64,000 nucleotides of DNA from Microbulbifer flavimaris (GCF_001641755.2 NZ_LRFG02000001.1:496001-560000), one strand, 5' to 3'. Counted from the first letter of the stretch, positions 52,758 through 62,373 are shown. Notes: generated by a model from the letters alone, not told the origin. Numbers and translations are program-made.

Positions 52758-53744
52758 GTGTTTCCCGATCTGGACAATTCACTGCATTTACTGCGTCGAC
52801 TACTCGCCAGCAGCCAGTCCGAAGGCGAAGAAAAGGATACGTCGGCGCTGGAGGGGCTCGAAGAGATTGCCCCGGAGCCGGTATCAGAGGCGGCGCAGAC
52901 AGTCGCTGAGTCCCTGGGTGAGGTATGGAAAGACTTCCTCGCCCACACACCATTTGTGATTGCCAGTTTTATGGTGCTGCTGGCGACCTGGCTGATCGTT
53001 GTGCTGGTCCGCCGCTTTGGCTGGCACCTCTTCCAGCGCACTACCTCACGCAAGTCCCTGAGAGACCTTTTTGTCCGCCTGCTTACTATCGTGATCTGGG
53101 TGCTCGGCCTGCTGTTTGCCGCCATGGTGCTCTTTCCGGGCCTCACCCCCGCCAAAGCGCTGGGTGCCGTCGGGCTGTTATCCGTGGCCATCGGTCTTGC
53201 CTTCAAGGATATGTTCGAGAATTTTTTCGCCGGTATCCTGATTCTGTGGCGCTTCCCCTTTGAGGAGGGGGATGTCATTGCCTGTGAGAATATCACCGGT
53301 CGTGTGGAGTCGGTGGAGGTGCGCAACACCACCATTCGCCGCATGACCGGCGAGCTTGTCGTCGTGCCCAACCTGTTTTTATTCAAGAATCCCTGTGAGG
53401 TTCTTACCAATCGGGTGAAACGCCGCGTCAGCATTACCGCGGGGGTGGCCTACGGCGAGGATGTGGAGGAGTCGGTCAAGGTCATCGAGACAGCGGTCAA
53501 GGCTTGCCGAACCGTCCGCGACGATGAACAGGTCCAGGTATACCCGGAGGGTTTCGGGGACAGCAGTATCGATATCGAGGTCACCTGGTGGACCGGCTCT
53601 ACGCCGGGGCAGGTGCGAGAGTCCATCGGTGAGGTTGTCACCGTAATCAAGAAAGCGCTGGATGAAGCAGGTATTGAGATTCCGTTCCCTTACCGCACGC
53701 TCACATTCAAAGAGCCCTTGAAGCTGAGAGAAGAGAAGGGCTGA
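52758..53744 (+). CDS. MscS-family mechanosensitive channel
   Basis: 328 residues with TM helices at about 70-95, 110-135 and 140-165, the pore-lining helix with ALGAVGLLSVAIGLAFKDMFENFFAG, and the cytoplasmic beta domain (FPFEEGDVIACENITGRVESVEVRNTTIRRM). The start at 52758 (GTG) is followed by a charged leader. Opens on membrane tension to protect against hypo-osmotic shock. Confidence 0.92.
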   Translation: MFPDLDNSLHLLRRLLASSQSEGEEKDTSALEGLEEIAPEPVSEAAQTVAESLGEVWKDFLAHTPFVIASFMVLLATWLIVVLVRRFGWHLFQRTTSRKSLRDLFVRLLTIVIWVLGLLFAAMVLFPGLTPAKALGAVGLLSVAIGLAFKDMFENFFAGILILWRFPFEEGDVIACENITGRVESVEVRNTTIRRMTGELVVVPNLFLFKNPCEVLTNRVKRRVSITAGVAYGEDVEESVKVIETAVKACRTVRDDEQVQVYPEGFGDSSIDIEVTWWTGSTPGQVRESIGEVVTVIKKALDEAGIEIPFPYRTLTFKEPLKLREEKG

Positions 53745-53851
53745 CGCGATTTCCGTTTTGACGCTACGGAACGCCACAGGGCGGGCTGGAGTGCCGCTCG
53801 CCTGAGAGCACCGAATTAAGATCGTTACTGCAGACGTCGGATCATTGAGCC

Positions 53852-53884
53852 AAAAAGCCCCCCGGAGTGAGGGGGCGATCTTTT
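53852..53884. terminator. Bidirectional terminator
   Basis: Stem GCCCCC/GGGGGC with A-run on the left and TTTT on the right between the convergent mscS-type and maiA genes. Confidence 0.75.
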
Positions 53885-53888
53885 CGCT

Positions 53889-54518
53889 TCAGAGGGTGCT
53901 GTCCGGCTGATTCTCAGGCCGCGCCTCGATAAATGCCGGTATCTCGTTGCAGGCCTGCGTGATGCGCTGAATGGCAGGGTACTCGGCGATGTCCATCCCG
54001 AATCGCTCGGCACTGTAGACCTGTGGCATCAGGCAGCACTCGAACAGACCCGGCTTGTCGCCGGCCGCGAAGGGCGCCGGTTTCAGCTGGTTTTCCAGTG
54101 CGGCAAAGCCCTCGTGAATCCAGTGGCGAATCCAGCCTGCTTTCTGTTCATCATTCAGCCCGTATTCCGATTGCAGATAGCGCAGGATGCGCAGGTTCTG
54201 GATCGGCTGGATGTCACTGGCGATGCCGTAGGCCAGCGCTCTGATCCGGGCGCGCCCTGTGGGGGTGGCCGGTAGCAGCGCCGGCTCCGGGTGCGTTTCG
54301 TCGAGCCATTCCAGAATGGCCAGTGACTGAGTCAGAACCTGCCCATCGTCGACCAGCGCGGGGACCAGCCCCTGTGGGTTCAGGCGGGTGTACTCATCGG
54401 CCCGCTGCTCGTTTTTCAGCAGGTTGACCGCCTTGTAGTCGTATTCGAGTCCCTTCAGGTTGAGCCCGATACGGACCCGATAGCTGGCAGAGGAGCGAAA
54501 ATAGCCGTGTAGTTCCAT
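53889..54518 (-). CDS. maiA: Maleylacetoacetate isomerase / zeta-class GST
   Basis: 209 residues. The glutathione-binding SSASYRVRIGLNLKG at residues 9-23 is the zeta-class (MaiA) signature, followed by NPQGLVPALVDDGQ and QSLAILEWLDE. It isomerises maleylacetoacetate in tyrosine/homogentisate breakdown; no other gene of that pathway is next to it here. Divergent from a MarR gene. Confidence 0.85.
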   Translation of the reverse strand: MELHGYFRSSASYRVRIGLNLKGLEYDYKAVNLLKNEQRADEYTRLNPQGLVPALVDDGQVLTQSLAILEWLDETHPEPALLPATPTGRARIRALAYGIASDIQPIQNLRILRYLQSEYGLNDEQKAGWIRHWIHEGFAALENQLKPAPFAAGDKPGLFECCLMPQVYSAERFGMDIAEYPAIQRITQACNEIPAFIEARPENQPDSTL

Positions 54519-54772
54519 GGTGCTTCTTTTCCCGAATCCTGTTGAGCGTGCAGTCCGCGCAATTCGATCCCCACACGCCTGGCATCGCTTGTCGGGCTGC
54601 GGGCACTCAAGCCTGACTGATGCGCAAATAAAGTGCGCGAAGAGGGCTTTGACGTGTCAAAAATGGCGCGCAAGCCCGTATAATGCGCCACCGTTTATCT
54701 CCGGACAGAGCCCGGCCGGGCAGGGCCGATGGAATGTTCCGCGGGAATTCCACTCCGGGTGCCCTCTATAGT

Positions 54773-54810
54773 GGTTACAATTGAAACCAATGTTAGTTAC
54801 ATTTGTAACC
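54773..54810. promoter_or_regulatory. Two palindromes, probable MarR operator
   Basis: GGTTACAATTGAAACC (54773-54788, 7 of 8 paired) and GTTACATTTGTAAC (54796-54809, perfect arms) lie between maiA and marR. Their presence argues for translation starting at 54877 rather than at the upstream ATG 54781. Confidence 0.55.
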
Positions 54811-54876
54811 TCAGACAACCCGGGTGCCTGCAGAGTTGGCGCCGGAGAGGCAAGCAGGAGAGGCAGAGCAACTGCG

Positions 54877-55374
54877 ATGAACAGTGAAATAAACCGGTCC
54901 GAAGAAACCGGAACCCCGGACGACCTGCGTCTGGAAAAGTTTTTACCCTACCGGCTCTCGGTGCTCTCCAACCGTGTGAGCAATGCCATTGCGCAGGCCT
55001 ATGGCCAGCGGTTTGAGCTGACAATACCGGCCTGGCGTGTGATGGCAATCCTGGGCCGCTTCCCGGATCTTTCCGCTGCCGAACTGGTAGAGCAGACAGC
55101 GATGGACAAGGTGGCCATCAGCCGGGCGGTATCCGTGTTGTTCAAGAATGACTACATCACCCGCAGTGAAGACCCCGCGGACCGTCGCCGCCAGGTGCTG
55201 AACCTGTCACCCCTGGGGCGTGAGGTATACGAACGCATCGTGCCGCTGGCCCAGCAGTATGAGAATGACCTGATGGCGTCACTCAGCTCCGATGAGCGCC
55301 AGCAGCTGGACAGCATTATTGAGAAACTGATGGATCGCGCGCAGGCCTGGGCTGAGCGCGGGCTGATCGATTGA
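54877..55374 (+). CDS. MarR-family regulator
   Basis: 165 residues from ATG 54877. Winged-helix domain: LTIPAWRVMAILGRFPDLSAAELVEQTAMDKVAISRAVSVL with the wing DPADRRRQVLNLSPLG. It lies 27 bp upstream of an aromatic aminotransferase gene and divergent from maiA, so it may control aromatic amino-acid metabolism; the operator-like palindromes upstream suggest autoregulation. Confidence 0.88.
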   Translation: MNSEINRSEETGTPDDLRLEKFLPYRLSVLSNRVSNAIAQAYGQRFELTIPAWRVMAILGRFPDLSAAELVEQTAMDKVAISRAVSVLFKNDYITRSEDPADRRRQVLNLSPLGREVYERIVPLAQQYENDLMASLSSDERQQLDSIIEKLMDRAQAWAERGLID

Positions 55375-55401
55375 AGCGAATGAAATTGAAGGAGAAGTCC
55401 C

Positions 55402-56592
55402 ATGTTTGAGAAGTTCACCAGCCTGCCGCCAGATCCCATCCTCGGCCTTCTTGCCAGTTACAGGGCGGACGATAACCCGAACAAGATCGACCTGGGTGTT
55501 GGTGTCTACAAAGATGAAAGTGGCCACACGCCGGTTCTCCAGGCGGTGAAAGAGGCAGAGACGCGCCTCCTGCGCAGTGAAGAGACCAAGGCCTATATTG
55601 GTCCGGCTGGCACTCCGGGGTTTAACAGCACCATGCAGGAACTGGCATTGGGTGAAGGTCACCCGGCGCTGGTGGCAAACCGGGTGCGGTCCGTACAGAC
55701 CCCGGGCGGCTGCGGCGCACTGCGGGTGCTGGCGGAAATGGTCAACCGGGCCCGCCCTGGAGCGCGGGTCTGGGTGAGCGATCCCACTTGGGCCAACCAT
55801 GTTCCCCTGCTGGGCAACGCCGGACTCAAGATCGAAACTTACCCCTACTACGATCGTGCGAGCAGCAGTCTCCGTTTTGATGAGATGGTGGAGACTCTCA
55901 AAGGCGTTGGTGAAGGTGACCTGGTTCTCCTGCACGCCTGCTGTCACAACCCCTGTGGTGCCGACCTGAGTCGTGACCAGTGGAAAGTCATTGTCGAGAT
56001 GGCGCAGAAGCAGGGCTTCACACCGTTTATTGATATGGCCTACCAGGGCTTCGGTGACAGCCTCAGCGATGATGCCTGGGGGCTGCGTTTGATGGCTGAA
56101 TCTGTTCCGGAAATGCTGCTGGCGGTCTCCTGCTCGAAGAATTTCGGACTCTACCGGGAACGTGTCGGCATGGCGCTGGCGATCTACAACGATGCAGCGG
56201 CCGCCGATAATGGTCAGAGCCAGCTGCTGAATGTAGTGCGTGGCAACTACTCGATGCCACCGTCCCACGGTGCCGCGATTGTGGAATCCATCCTTACGGA
56301 TGCCGGCCTGCGCGCAAACTGGGAGGCGGAGCTGACCGAGATGCGTGAGCGGATCAACAGCCTGCGCACCGGAGTGGTGGAAAACCTGGCTGCGGCCGGC
56401 GCACCGGGGGATTTCTCGTTTATCCAGCGTCAGAAGGGTATGTTCTCGTTCCTGGGTATTTCCGCTGAACAGGTCCAGCAGCTGCAGGATGAATACTCCA
56501 TCTACATGGTGGACTCCAGCCGAATCAGTATTGCCGGCCTCAGTCAGGGCAATATGGAATACTTCTGTAAGGCGGTGGCTGCCGTTCTCTGA
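55402..56592 (+). CDS. Aromatic/aspartate aminotransferase (class I)
   Basis: 396 residues, fold-I aminotransferase of the AspC/TyrB type. NPCGADLSRDQW and the PLP lysine in SCSKNFGLYRERVG, with RISIAGLSQGN at the C terminus for the carboxylate arginine. It interconverts aromatic or dicarboxylic amino acids and 2-oxo acids. The GAAGGAGAAG site precedes its ATG. The MarR gene upstream and DAHP synthase downstream suggest aromatic amino-acid metabolism. Confidence 0.92.
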   Translation: MFEKFTSLPPDPILGLLASYRADDNPNKIDLGVGVYKDESGHTPVLQAVKEAETRLLRSEETKAYIGPAGTPGFNSTMQELALGEGHPALVANRVRSVQTPGGCGALRVLAEMVNRARPGARVWVSDPTWANHVPLLGNAGLKIETYPYYDRASSSLRFDEMVETLKGVGEGDLVLLHACCHNPCGADLSRDQWKVIVEMAQKQGFTPFIDMAYQGFGDSLSDDAWGLRLMAESVPEMLLAVSCSKNFGLYRERVGMALAIYNDAAAADNGQSQLLNVVRGNYSMPPSHGAAIVESILTDAGLRANWEAELTEMRERINSLRTGVVENLAAAGAPGDFSFIQRQKGMFSFLGISAEQVQQLQDEYSIYMVDSSRISIAGLSQGNMEYFCKAVAAVL

Positions 56593-56621
56593 TTGTTCCC
56601 ATCGCGGGTTACAATCACCAG

Positions 56622-56641
56622 TGCGGGCAGATCAGCCCGCA
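56622..56641 (+). other. Stem-loop in the leader between aminotransferase and DAHP synthase
   Basis: TGCGGGC/GCCCGCA with a 6-nt loop, placed before the terminator-like stem at 56660. The pair might form an attenuator for the DAHP synthase gene, but no leader peptide is clear. Confidence 0.35.
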
Positions 56642-56659
56642 GTCAAACACCTGGAAAAG

Positions 56660-56690
56660 TCCCGTGCAATTTGGCCGGGATTTTTCTTTT
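56660..56690 (+). terminator. Terminator-like stem before the DAHP synthase gene
   Basis: TCCCG pairs with CGGGA at 56676-56680 and is followed by TTTTTCTTTT. Confidence 0.6.
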
Positions 56691-56726
56691 ACTGGCAACC
56701 AAATGGAATTTTGAGGTACGCAACCC

Positions 56727-58091
56727 GTGTCAAATGCTGCGAAAAACTGGGCCCCCGCGAGCTGGCGGGAACTGGAAGCCCGTCAGCAGCCAGCTTACGA
56801 ATCACCAGAGCGTGTTGAGCAGGTTCGCAACGAGCTGTCAGGCTATCCGCCGCTGGTATTTGCCCAGGAGGCGAGGGATCTGCGTCGCCAGCTGGCACAG
56901 GTAGCAGAGGGCAAGGCCTTCCTGTTGCAGGGAGGGGACTGCGCGGAATCTTTCGCGGATTTCAACGCAAACCGCATTCGCGACACCTTCAAGGTGCTTC
57001 TGCAGATGGCGGTTGTGCTGACCTTTGCCGGTAACCTGCCGGTAGTGAAGGTGGCGCGTATGGCGGGGCAGTATGCCAAGCCCCGCTCGGCAGATACGGA
57101 GACCGTCGGTGGCGTGGAGTTGCCCAGTTACCGCGGCGATATCATCAATGGCATCGATTTCACAGATGCAGCACGGCGCCCTGACCCACAGCGCATGCTC
57201 ACTGCCTACAACCAGTCGGCCGCCACCCTGAACCTGCTTCGTGCGTTCGCGCAGGGCGGCCTCGCCGACCTCCACCAGGTGCATGGCTGGAACCTGAGCT
57301 TCCTGGAAAACAATCCCCAGCGGGAAAATTACGCCCAGCTGGCCGAGCGCCTTCAGGACGCTTTGGAGTTCATGGCCGTTTGTGGAGTGACTTCGGAGAA
57401 TACCCCGGCGATCCGCGAGACGGTGCTCTACACCTCCCATGAAGCGCTGTTACTGGAATACGAACAGGCGCTCACCCGTACCGACAGCCAGACCGGCAAG
57501 TGGTACGACTGCTCTGCCCATATGCTGTGGATTGGTGAGCGGACCCGACAGCTCGACGGCGCCCATGTAGAGTTCCTGTCGGGTGTCTGGAATCCCATCG
57601 GTGTGAAGGTGGGCCCGGGCATGCAACCGGATGAGCTGCTGCGCCTGATCGACCGTCTCAACCCCGCTAATGAAGCCGGGCGACTCACCCTGATTACCCG
57701 CATGGGCGCCGATACCCTGGGTGATAAGCTGCCAGCCCTGGTACAGGCGGTGCAGAGAGAGGGGCGCAAGGTGGTCTGGAGTGCTGATCCCATGCACGGC
57801 AATACGGTGAAGGCCAGCAGTGGTTATAAGACCCGTGATTTCGACAAGATCCTGCGGGAGATTCGCGATTTCTTCGCCGTGCATCGCGCCGAGGGAAGCC
57901 ACCCCGGCGGTATTCACCTGGAGATGACCGGTCAGCATGTCACCGAGTGTACTGGGGGTGCCTGGAAAATTTCCGAGGAGGATCTCGCCACCTGTTATGA
58001 AACGCAGTGCGACCCGCGCCTGAACGCCGACCAGGTACTGGAGTTGGCTTTCCGGGTATCGGACTGGTTGCGCAGCGGGCGGACTTCCTGA
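56727..58091 (+). CDS. DAHP synthase, class II
   Basis: 454 residues from GTG 56727. Class II (plant/mycobacterial-type) features: [64 protein letters not shown] and [15 protein letters not shown]. It condenses phosphoenolpyruvate and erythrose-4-phosphate, the first step of the shikimate pathway. Many gammaproteobacteria use the unrelated class I type. Confidence 0.95.
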   Translation: MSNAAKNWAPASWRELEARQQPAYESPERVEQVRNELSGYPPLVFAQEARDLRRQLAQVAEGKAFLLQGGDCAESFADFNANRIRDTFKVLLQMAVVLTFAGNLPVVKVARMAGQYAKPRSADTETVGGVELPSYRGDIINGIDFTDAARRPDPQRMLTAYNQSAATLNLLRAFAQGGLADLHQVHGWNLSFLENNPQRENYAQLAERLQDALEFMAVCGVTSENTPAIRETVLYTSHEALLLEYEQALTRTDSQTGKWYDCSAHMLWIGERTRQLDGAHVEFLSGVWNPIGVKVGPGMQPDELLRLIDRLNPANEAGRLTLITRMGADTLGDKLPALVQAVQREGRKVVWSADPMHGNTVKASSGYKTRDFDKILREIRDFFAVHRAEGSHPGGIHLEMTGQHVTECTGGAWKISEEDLATCYETQCDPRLNADQVLELAFRVSDWLRSGRTS

Positions 58092-58125
58092 AACTGTAAA
58101 ACGTGATCCTGGCGGGGGAGGGGAT

Positions 58126-58815
58126 ATGTACCGGCTTTTCATTGGCAACAAGAACTACTCGTCGTGGTCTTTGCGGCCGTGGATCCTGCTCCGCCAGCTG
58201 AGTATTCCTTTTGACGAGCAACTGGTGCCGTTCGACGAAGGAAACAGCTGGGAGAAGTTCCGTAACTTTGCCCCGAATGGCCTGGTGCCCTGCCTCGAGG
58301 ATGGTGATGTCACGGTATGGGACTCTCTGGCAATCGTTGAATATATTGCCGAGCGCTATCCGCAGGTGTGGCCCCAGTCCGCCGTGGCCCGTGCCTGGGC
58401 TCGCTGTGCGACGGCAGAGATGCATTCCGGCTTTGCCGCCCTCCGCGAGCAGTGCCCGATGAACTGTGGTGCCACCGTCTCATTGGATGCGCAGACTCCC
58501 GCACTGCAGAAGGATCTGCATCGTATCGCTGAACTCTGGCAGCAGGGTCTGCAACGGTTTGGAGGTCCCTTCCTCGCGGGCGATCAGTTTACCGCGGTGG
58601 ATGCTTTTTTCGCTCCGGTGGCTCTGCGGGTGAAGGGCTTTGGTCTCCCCCTACCCGAAGGCGCAGCGGCCTATGCCCAGCGTCTGCTCCAGTTGCCCGC
58701 GATGGACGAGTGGGTGGGCGAGGCTCTGCGCGAGCCCTGGCGTGAATCCGGCCACGAAGGGGAATTGCTGCAGTCCGGCACCCTGATCGAAGACCGCCGC
58801 GTCCCGCGCCTCTGA
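58126..58815 (+). CDS. Glutathione S-transferase family protein
   Basis: 229 residues. Thioredoxin-fold N-terminal domain with NKNYSSWSLRPWILLRQ, NGLVPCLEDGD and DSLAIVEYIAE, and a helical C-terminal domain. Substrate unknown. It lies 34 bp after the DAHP synthase gene. Confidence 0.88.
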   Translation: MYRLFIGNKNYSSWSLRPWILLRQLSIPFDEQLVPFDEGNSWEKFRNFAPNGLVPCLEDGDVTVWDSLAIVEYIAERYPQVWPQSAVARAWARCATAEMHSGFAALREQCPMNCGATVSLDAQTPALQKDLHRIAELWQQGLQRFGGPFLAGDQFTAVDAFFAPVALRVKGFGLPLPEGAAAYAQRLLQLPAMDEWVGEALREPWRESGHEGELLQSGTLIEDRRVPRL

Positions 58816-58938
58816 AGCCCATCGCTGCCATTACCCCAACGGCTGTGTTACAAGCGCAATTCGGGCAGTCAGGCGCTGGCTAGTGTCATCGCGGCAGCGT
58901 GCCCATGATTTCAACATTACCCTTTTTTTTAAATATCC

Positions 58939-59079
58939 TAATAAGTCGTTATCAAGCTGATTGATTTCTTTTCGTAGCTAACCCTTTGTGGTGTTAAGCG
59001 CCATTAGTTGGCTCTCGCCAGGTGGGGGAGGGTAAGCGCCGGGCGGCAGGTGGCATTTCGCGCAAGAATCCGGTTAAAT
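58939..59079 (+). promoter_or_regulatory. Control region, copy 1 of a repeated module
   Basis: TAATAAGTCGTTATCAA at 58939-58955 (a near-palindrome around GTCG) and GCGCAAGAATCCGGTTAAA at 59060-59078. The latter contains TTAAAT, 17 bp after TGGCAT at 59051. Both elements recur at 62164 and 62305. The 58816-59122 gap holds nothing else I can identify. Confidence 0.55.
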
Positions 59080-59122
59080 CAGCCCAAGGATTGCACTTTC
59101 AGCCGTATAGGGATCACGGTTT

Positions 59123-60160
59123 ATGCGCGTACTCCACATCGCGTACCAACAACTTCGCCGGTATGGCAAGACACGGATCAGTTGGGCCCAGAAGCTTACC
59201 AATGGCCTGATCAAGAACGATCATTTCGTCCACACTTTTAGTGACCGTGATGTGGCCGCTTTTGAGGCGCCGCTTGGGATTCGCGACCTGGGCAAGGCCA
59301 AAGCCAATCGTCGACTTCTGGAAACGGTGGAGGCGGTAGAGCCCGATCTGGTGATCGCCGGGCATTGCGACATGATCAGCAATGAAACGCTGGCTGAGAT
59401 TCGCAAGCGCAATTCCTCCGTAACCATCGCTCACTGCAATAACGACCCCCTGTTTGTACCCAGCAATGTGGAGCGGATCAAGCACCGTGCCCGTGTTGCG
59501 GATGCTGTCTTTGTCTCAACTGGACGTCCGGAGCTGACTCAGTTTGAAGGTCTCGGGGCGAGGATCTACCACATGCCCAACCCGGTTGACCCGGCAAAGG
59601 AAGGCATGAACAACGCTGGTAGAACGGACCTTGAAACGGACCTCCTCTTCTGCAGTAACAGTACCAACCTGACCCAACGGCTTGAGCTGGTAAAGTGGCT
59701 TAAACAATCCCTGCAAGGTGAGCTCAACTTCAGAACGTATGGCAGTTTCGGGGAGCCGCCGGTCTGGGGGCGGGATTACGACCGGGCCCTGGCTAACACG
59801 CGTATGGGGCTCAACCTGAATCGCCAGGAGGGGCATTACTGGTACTCCTCAGCCCGCATGGCACAGTTGGCAGGTAACGGTATTCTCCAGTTCACGCACA
59901 GCAGCCCGCGTTTTGACGAATTGTTGCCTGCGGAATCCGTTGTCTATTTTGAGGATCAGGAAGACCTGTTGCGCAAGGTGCGCGAGTTCCACAATGACGA
60001 TGCCAAACGTCGCTCCTGGGCTGCGCGGGCCCGGGATTTCTTCCACAAAGAAATCAATTCACGGCTGTATGCGCAATATATTGTCGAGGCCTCTCTACTG
60101 CAGCCATATTCGCACGAATATGTGTGGGCCCGCGACACGATACCGGCTGGAGCCAGCTAA
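59123..60160 (+). CDS. Glycosyltransferase, CgeB-like
   Basis: 345 residues, GT-B fold. Rossmann-like N-terminal half with HIAYQQLRRYGKTRISW and IAGHCDMISNE, and a C-terminal half with TYGSFGEPPVWGRDY, TRMGLNLNRQEGHYWYSSARMAQLAGNGILQ typical of the CgeB/Glyco_trans_1_2 group. Its stop overlaps the ATG of the kinase-like gene. Probably adds a sugar to a surface glycolipid or LPS core; the acceptor is unknown. Confidence 0.82.
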   Translation: MRVLHIAYQQLRRYGKTRISWAQKLTNGLIKNDHFVHTFSDRDVAAFEAPLGIRDLGKAKANRRLLETVEAVEPDLVIAGHCDMISNETLAEIRKRNSSVTIAHCNNDPLFVPSNVERIKHRARVADAVFVSTGRPELTQFEGLGARIYHMPNPVDPAKEGMNNAGRTDLETDLLFCSNSTNLTQRLELVKWLKQSLQGELNFRTYGSFGEPPVWGRDYDRALANTRMGLNLNRQEGHYWYSSARMAQLAGNGILQFTHSSPRFDELLPAESVVYFEDQEDLLRKVREFHNDDAKRRSWAARARDFFHKEINSRLYAQYIVEASLLQPYSHEYVWARDTIPAGAS

Positions 60161-60852
60161 TGACCATCTACCTGGCCGCTGAAAAACCATTCGCTCGGGG
60201 CGGTAATCGACTTTGCTACGTGCACCCCGGGGATGATGGGCTTTGCATCAAGGTTCGGCGACCGGATTTCACCCTGGCGGATCGCCGTCGCAAGAAGGGG
60301 TTTCCCAAGAACCTGAAGCCGCTTTCCTCGTTCGACGACAATCTCGAGGAGGCAAGGGTGATGGCATCCCTGCAGGCGCGATACGGTGAGCTTGTATTCC
60401 TGCATGTCAGTCAGTGCTATGGCTTTGTCGACACCGACATGGGGCGGGGGCTTGTTTCACAGTTGGTCAGGGATGACAGCGGGGCTATCTCCCAGACACT
60501 GAAAAAAGTCATCTGGGACGAGGGCTTCACTGAAGAGTGCCGCCAGGCGGTAGGGGAGCTGGGTCAGTTCTGGATGAACAACCTTGTGCCCTCAAGGCAT
60601 CTGCTGCTTCACAATATCGTGGTCCAGCGGGACAGTCAGGGCAGGATAAAACGGCTAGTGGTGATCGATGGGTTGGGCAGCCCCGGACTGCTGCCCATGC
60701 GGCTCCTACCACCTCTGGTACAGCGAAGAAAAATTGAAAAGAAAATTGCCGTTATGCACGAGCGCATCCAGACGTTGCTCGGTCAGAGGCACTTGGCCAG
60801 CTTTCCCGGATATCACGGGTTGCTGATGCATGATGGCTTGTCCTCCCAATGA
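60160..60852 (+). CDS. YrbL-family (PhoP-regulated) kinase-like protein
   Basis: 230 residues from ATG 60160 (ATGA overlap). YrbL/PF10707-like protein kinase fold: RGGNRLCYVHP as the glycine loop, CIKVRRPD with the lysine, the NLVPSRHLLLHNIVV catalytic-loop region and VVIDGLGSPGLLP as the metal loop. Related proteins such as the WaaP/RfaP group phosphorylate LPS core heptose. Between two glycosyltransferases, a lipid-core kinase role is plausible but unproven. Confidence 0.78.
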   Translation: MTIYLAAEKPFARGGNRLCYVHPGDDGLCIKVRRPDFTLADRRRKKGFPKNLKPLSSFDDNLEEARVMASLQARYGELVFLHVSQCYGFVDTDMGRGLVSQLVRDDSGAISQTLKKVIWDEGFTEECRQAVGELGQFWMNNLVPSRHLLLHNIVVQRDSQGRIKRLVVIDGLGSPGLLPMRLLPPLVQRRKIEKKIAVMHERIQTLLGQRHLASFPGYHGLLMHDGLSSQ

Positions 60853-60865
60853 TACGGAAATCATT

Positions 60866-61918
60866 ATGGCTACTGATACGGAATCACTGCGGGTCGCCCA
60901 GACCCTTGCCGGCGCCTACCAGGGCGGGGCTGAGAATTTCTTTGCGCGCCTGGCAACGGGTCTGCAGCAGACCGGTACCATTACCCAGAAAGCCTTTATC
61001 CGCGGCCATGAGCATCGTCTCCAGTCACTGAAAAGTGGCGGTGTTACGGCGGAAGGCTTCCGCTTTGGTGGCCCACTCAACCAGGTGGATCGTTTCCGAT
61101 TCCGGCGAGCGTTGCGCGCCTTCCGGCCAGACATTGTTCTCAGCTGGATGAGTCGTGCCAGCAAGCTGACCCCGAAGGGGGATTACACCCTCGTCAGTCG
61201 CCTCGGGCACTACTACAACCTTAAATATTACCGGCATTGTGATTACTGGCTTGGTATTTCCCGTGGGATATGCGATTACCTGGTCCGTGGAGGGATGCCG
61301 GCTGATCGTGTTTTCCATATCCCCAATTTTGCGGATGAGGCGGAGGTGCAGCCTCTGCCGCGCGACAGTTTCAATACCCCTGCTGATCGTCCATTACTGC
61401 TCGCCGCTGGTCGCCTTCATCCAAACAAGGGGTTCGATACTTTGTTGCAGGCACTGGAAAAGGTGCCTGACGCCATTCTCTGGCTGGCCGGTGCCGGACC
61501 GGAGGAAGATTCGCTGAAGGAATTGTGCCGGCAGCTCGGGCTCCGCGAGCGTGTGCGCTTCCTCGGCTGGCGATCCGAAGTGACCGCATTGATGCGGACT
61601 GCTGATATGTTTATCTGTCCTTCGCGGCACGAGGGGCTGGGTTCTGTGATTATGGAATCCTGGGCCCACGGTTGCCCCGTGATTGCGACGGACTCGCAGG
61701 GCCCGGGGGAGTTAATCGAGCCGGGTGTCACCGGCATTATCACCCCAGTGGATCAACCGGGGCCCCTGGCGGAGACAATCAACGGCCTGATCGCCGATGA
61801 CGCGGGGCGGAAGCAATTGTCAGAAGCGGCCCAGTCCCACTACCGCAAGCACTTCAGCCGCGCGGTGATTGTCGATCAGTATGTGAACCTCTTCGATTGG
61901 CTCAAGCGCAGGTCCTGA
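60866..61918 (+). CDS. Glycosyltransferase family 4
   Basis: 350 residues from ATG 60866; ATG 60830 in the same frame is also possible and overlaps the previous gene. GT4 features: QTLAGAYQGGAENFFARLA at the N terminus, AAGRLHPNKGFDTLLQAL, and the E-x7-E region CPSRHEGLGSVIMESWAHG with sugar-nucleotide contacts. Most similar in layout to LPS-core transferases. It completes the GT/kinase/GT cassette. Confidence 0.9.
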   Translation: MATDTESLRVAQTLAGAYQGGAENFFARLATGLQQTGTITQKAFIRGHEHRLQSLKSGGVTAEGFRFGGPLNQVDRFRFRRALRAFRPDIVLSWMSRASKLTPKGDYTLVSRLGHYYNLKYYRHCDYWLGISRGICDYLVRGGMPADRVFHIPNFADEAEVQPLPRDSFNTPADRPLLLAAGRLHPNKGFDTLLQALEKVPDAILWLAGAGPEEDSLKELCRQLGLRERVRFLGWRSEVTALMRTADMFICPSRHEGLGSVIMESWAHGCPVIATDSQGPGELIEPGVTGIITPVDQPGPLAETINGLIADDAGRKQLSEAAQSHYRKHFSRAVIVDQYVNLFDWLKRRS

Positions 61919-62163
61919 CCCGGCCTCCGTTTATGCACGCGAGCGCCTTTTTGCGAGGAGGCACCTGCTATCCGGGTACGTCAGGCATATGCGGGTTTCG
62001 CCGGGAGCGAGCTTTGCCGGGGCCGAGTGGTGGACGCAGATCCTGGGACTTTTACGATCCTGCAGCGCAACGACCGGTCCTGGTCTCGCCGGACACTGGT
62101 GCTACACCGTCCCTGAACTGGTCATTACGCGACCAGTATTGCCAGGTGGTTTATTTAACCCCT

Positions 62164-62324
62164 TAATAAGTCGTTATCAAATGGCGCAATTACTAACAAA
62201 AGAACCCTCCCGCGCAATTGTTCACCAGCACAGGGGGAGTCATCCTGAAAAAGTGTCGTTTTGGACTGTAGAAAGGGGGAGCGGGTCCTGCTTAATGGCA
62301 GTTGGCGCAAAAATCCGGTTAAAC
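62164..62324 (+). promoter_or_regulatory. Control region, copy 2 of a repeated module
   Basis: The same TAATAAGTCGTTATCAA at 62164-62180 and GCGCAAAAATCCGGTTAAA at 62305-62323 (18 of 19 identical to copy 1), with TGGCAG, 17 bp, TTAAAC. The rest of the 61919-62373 gap shows no gene that I can support. Confidence 0.55.
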
Positions 62325-62373
62325 TCGGGGGTTTACATGTGACGGTATTCTAACAAGAGAGAGGAATTAGCCG

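Noticed and set aside
61919-62163. Short open frames in the gap after the last glycosyltransferase
   Set aside because: No ribosome sites, no recognisable product and atypical composition.
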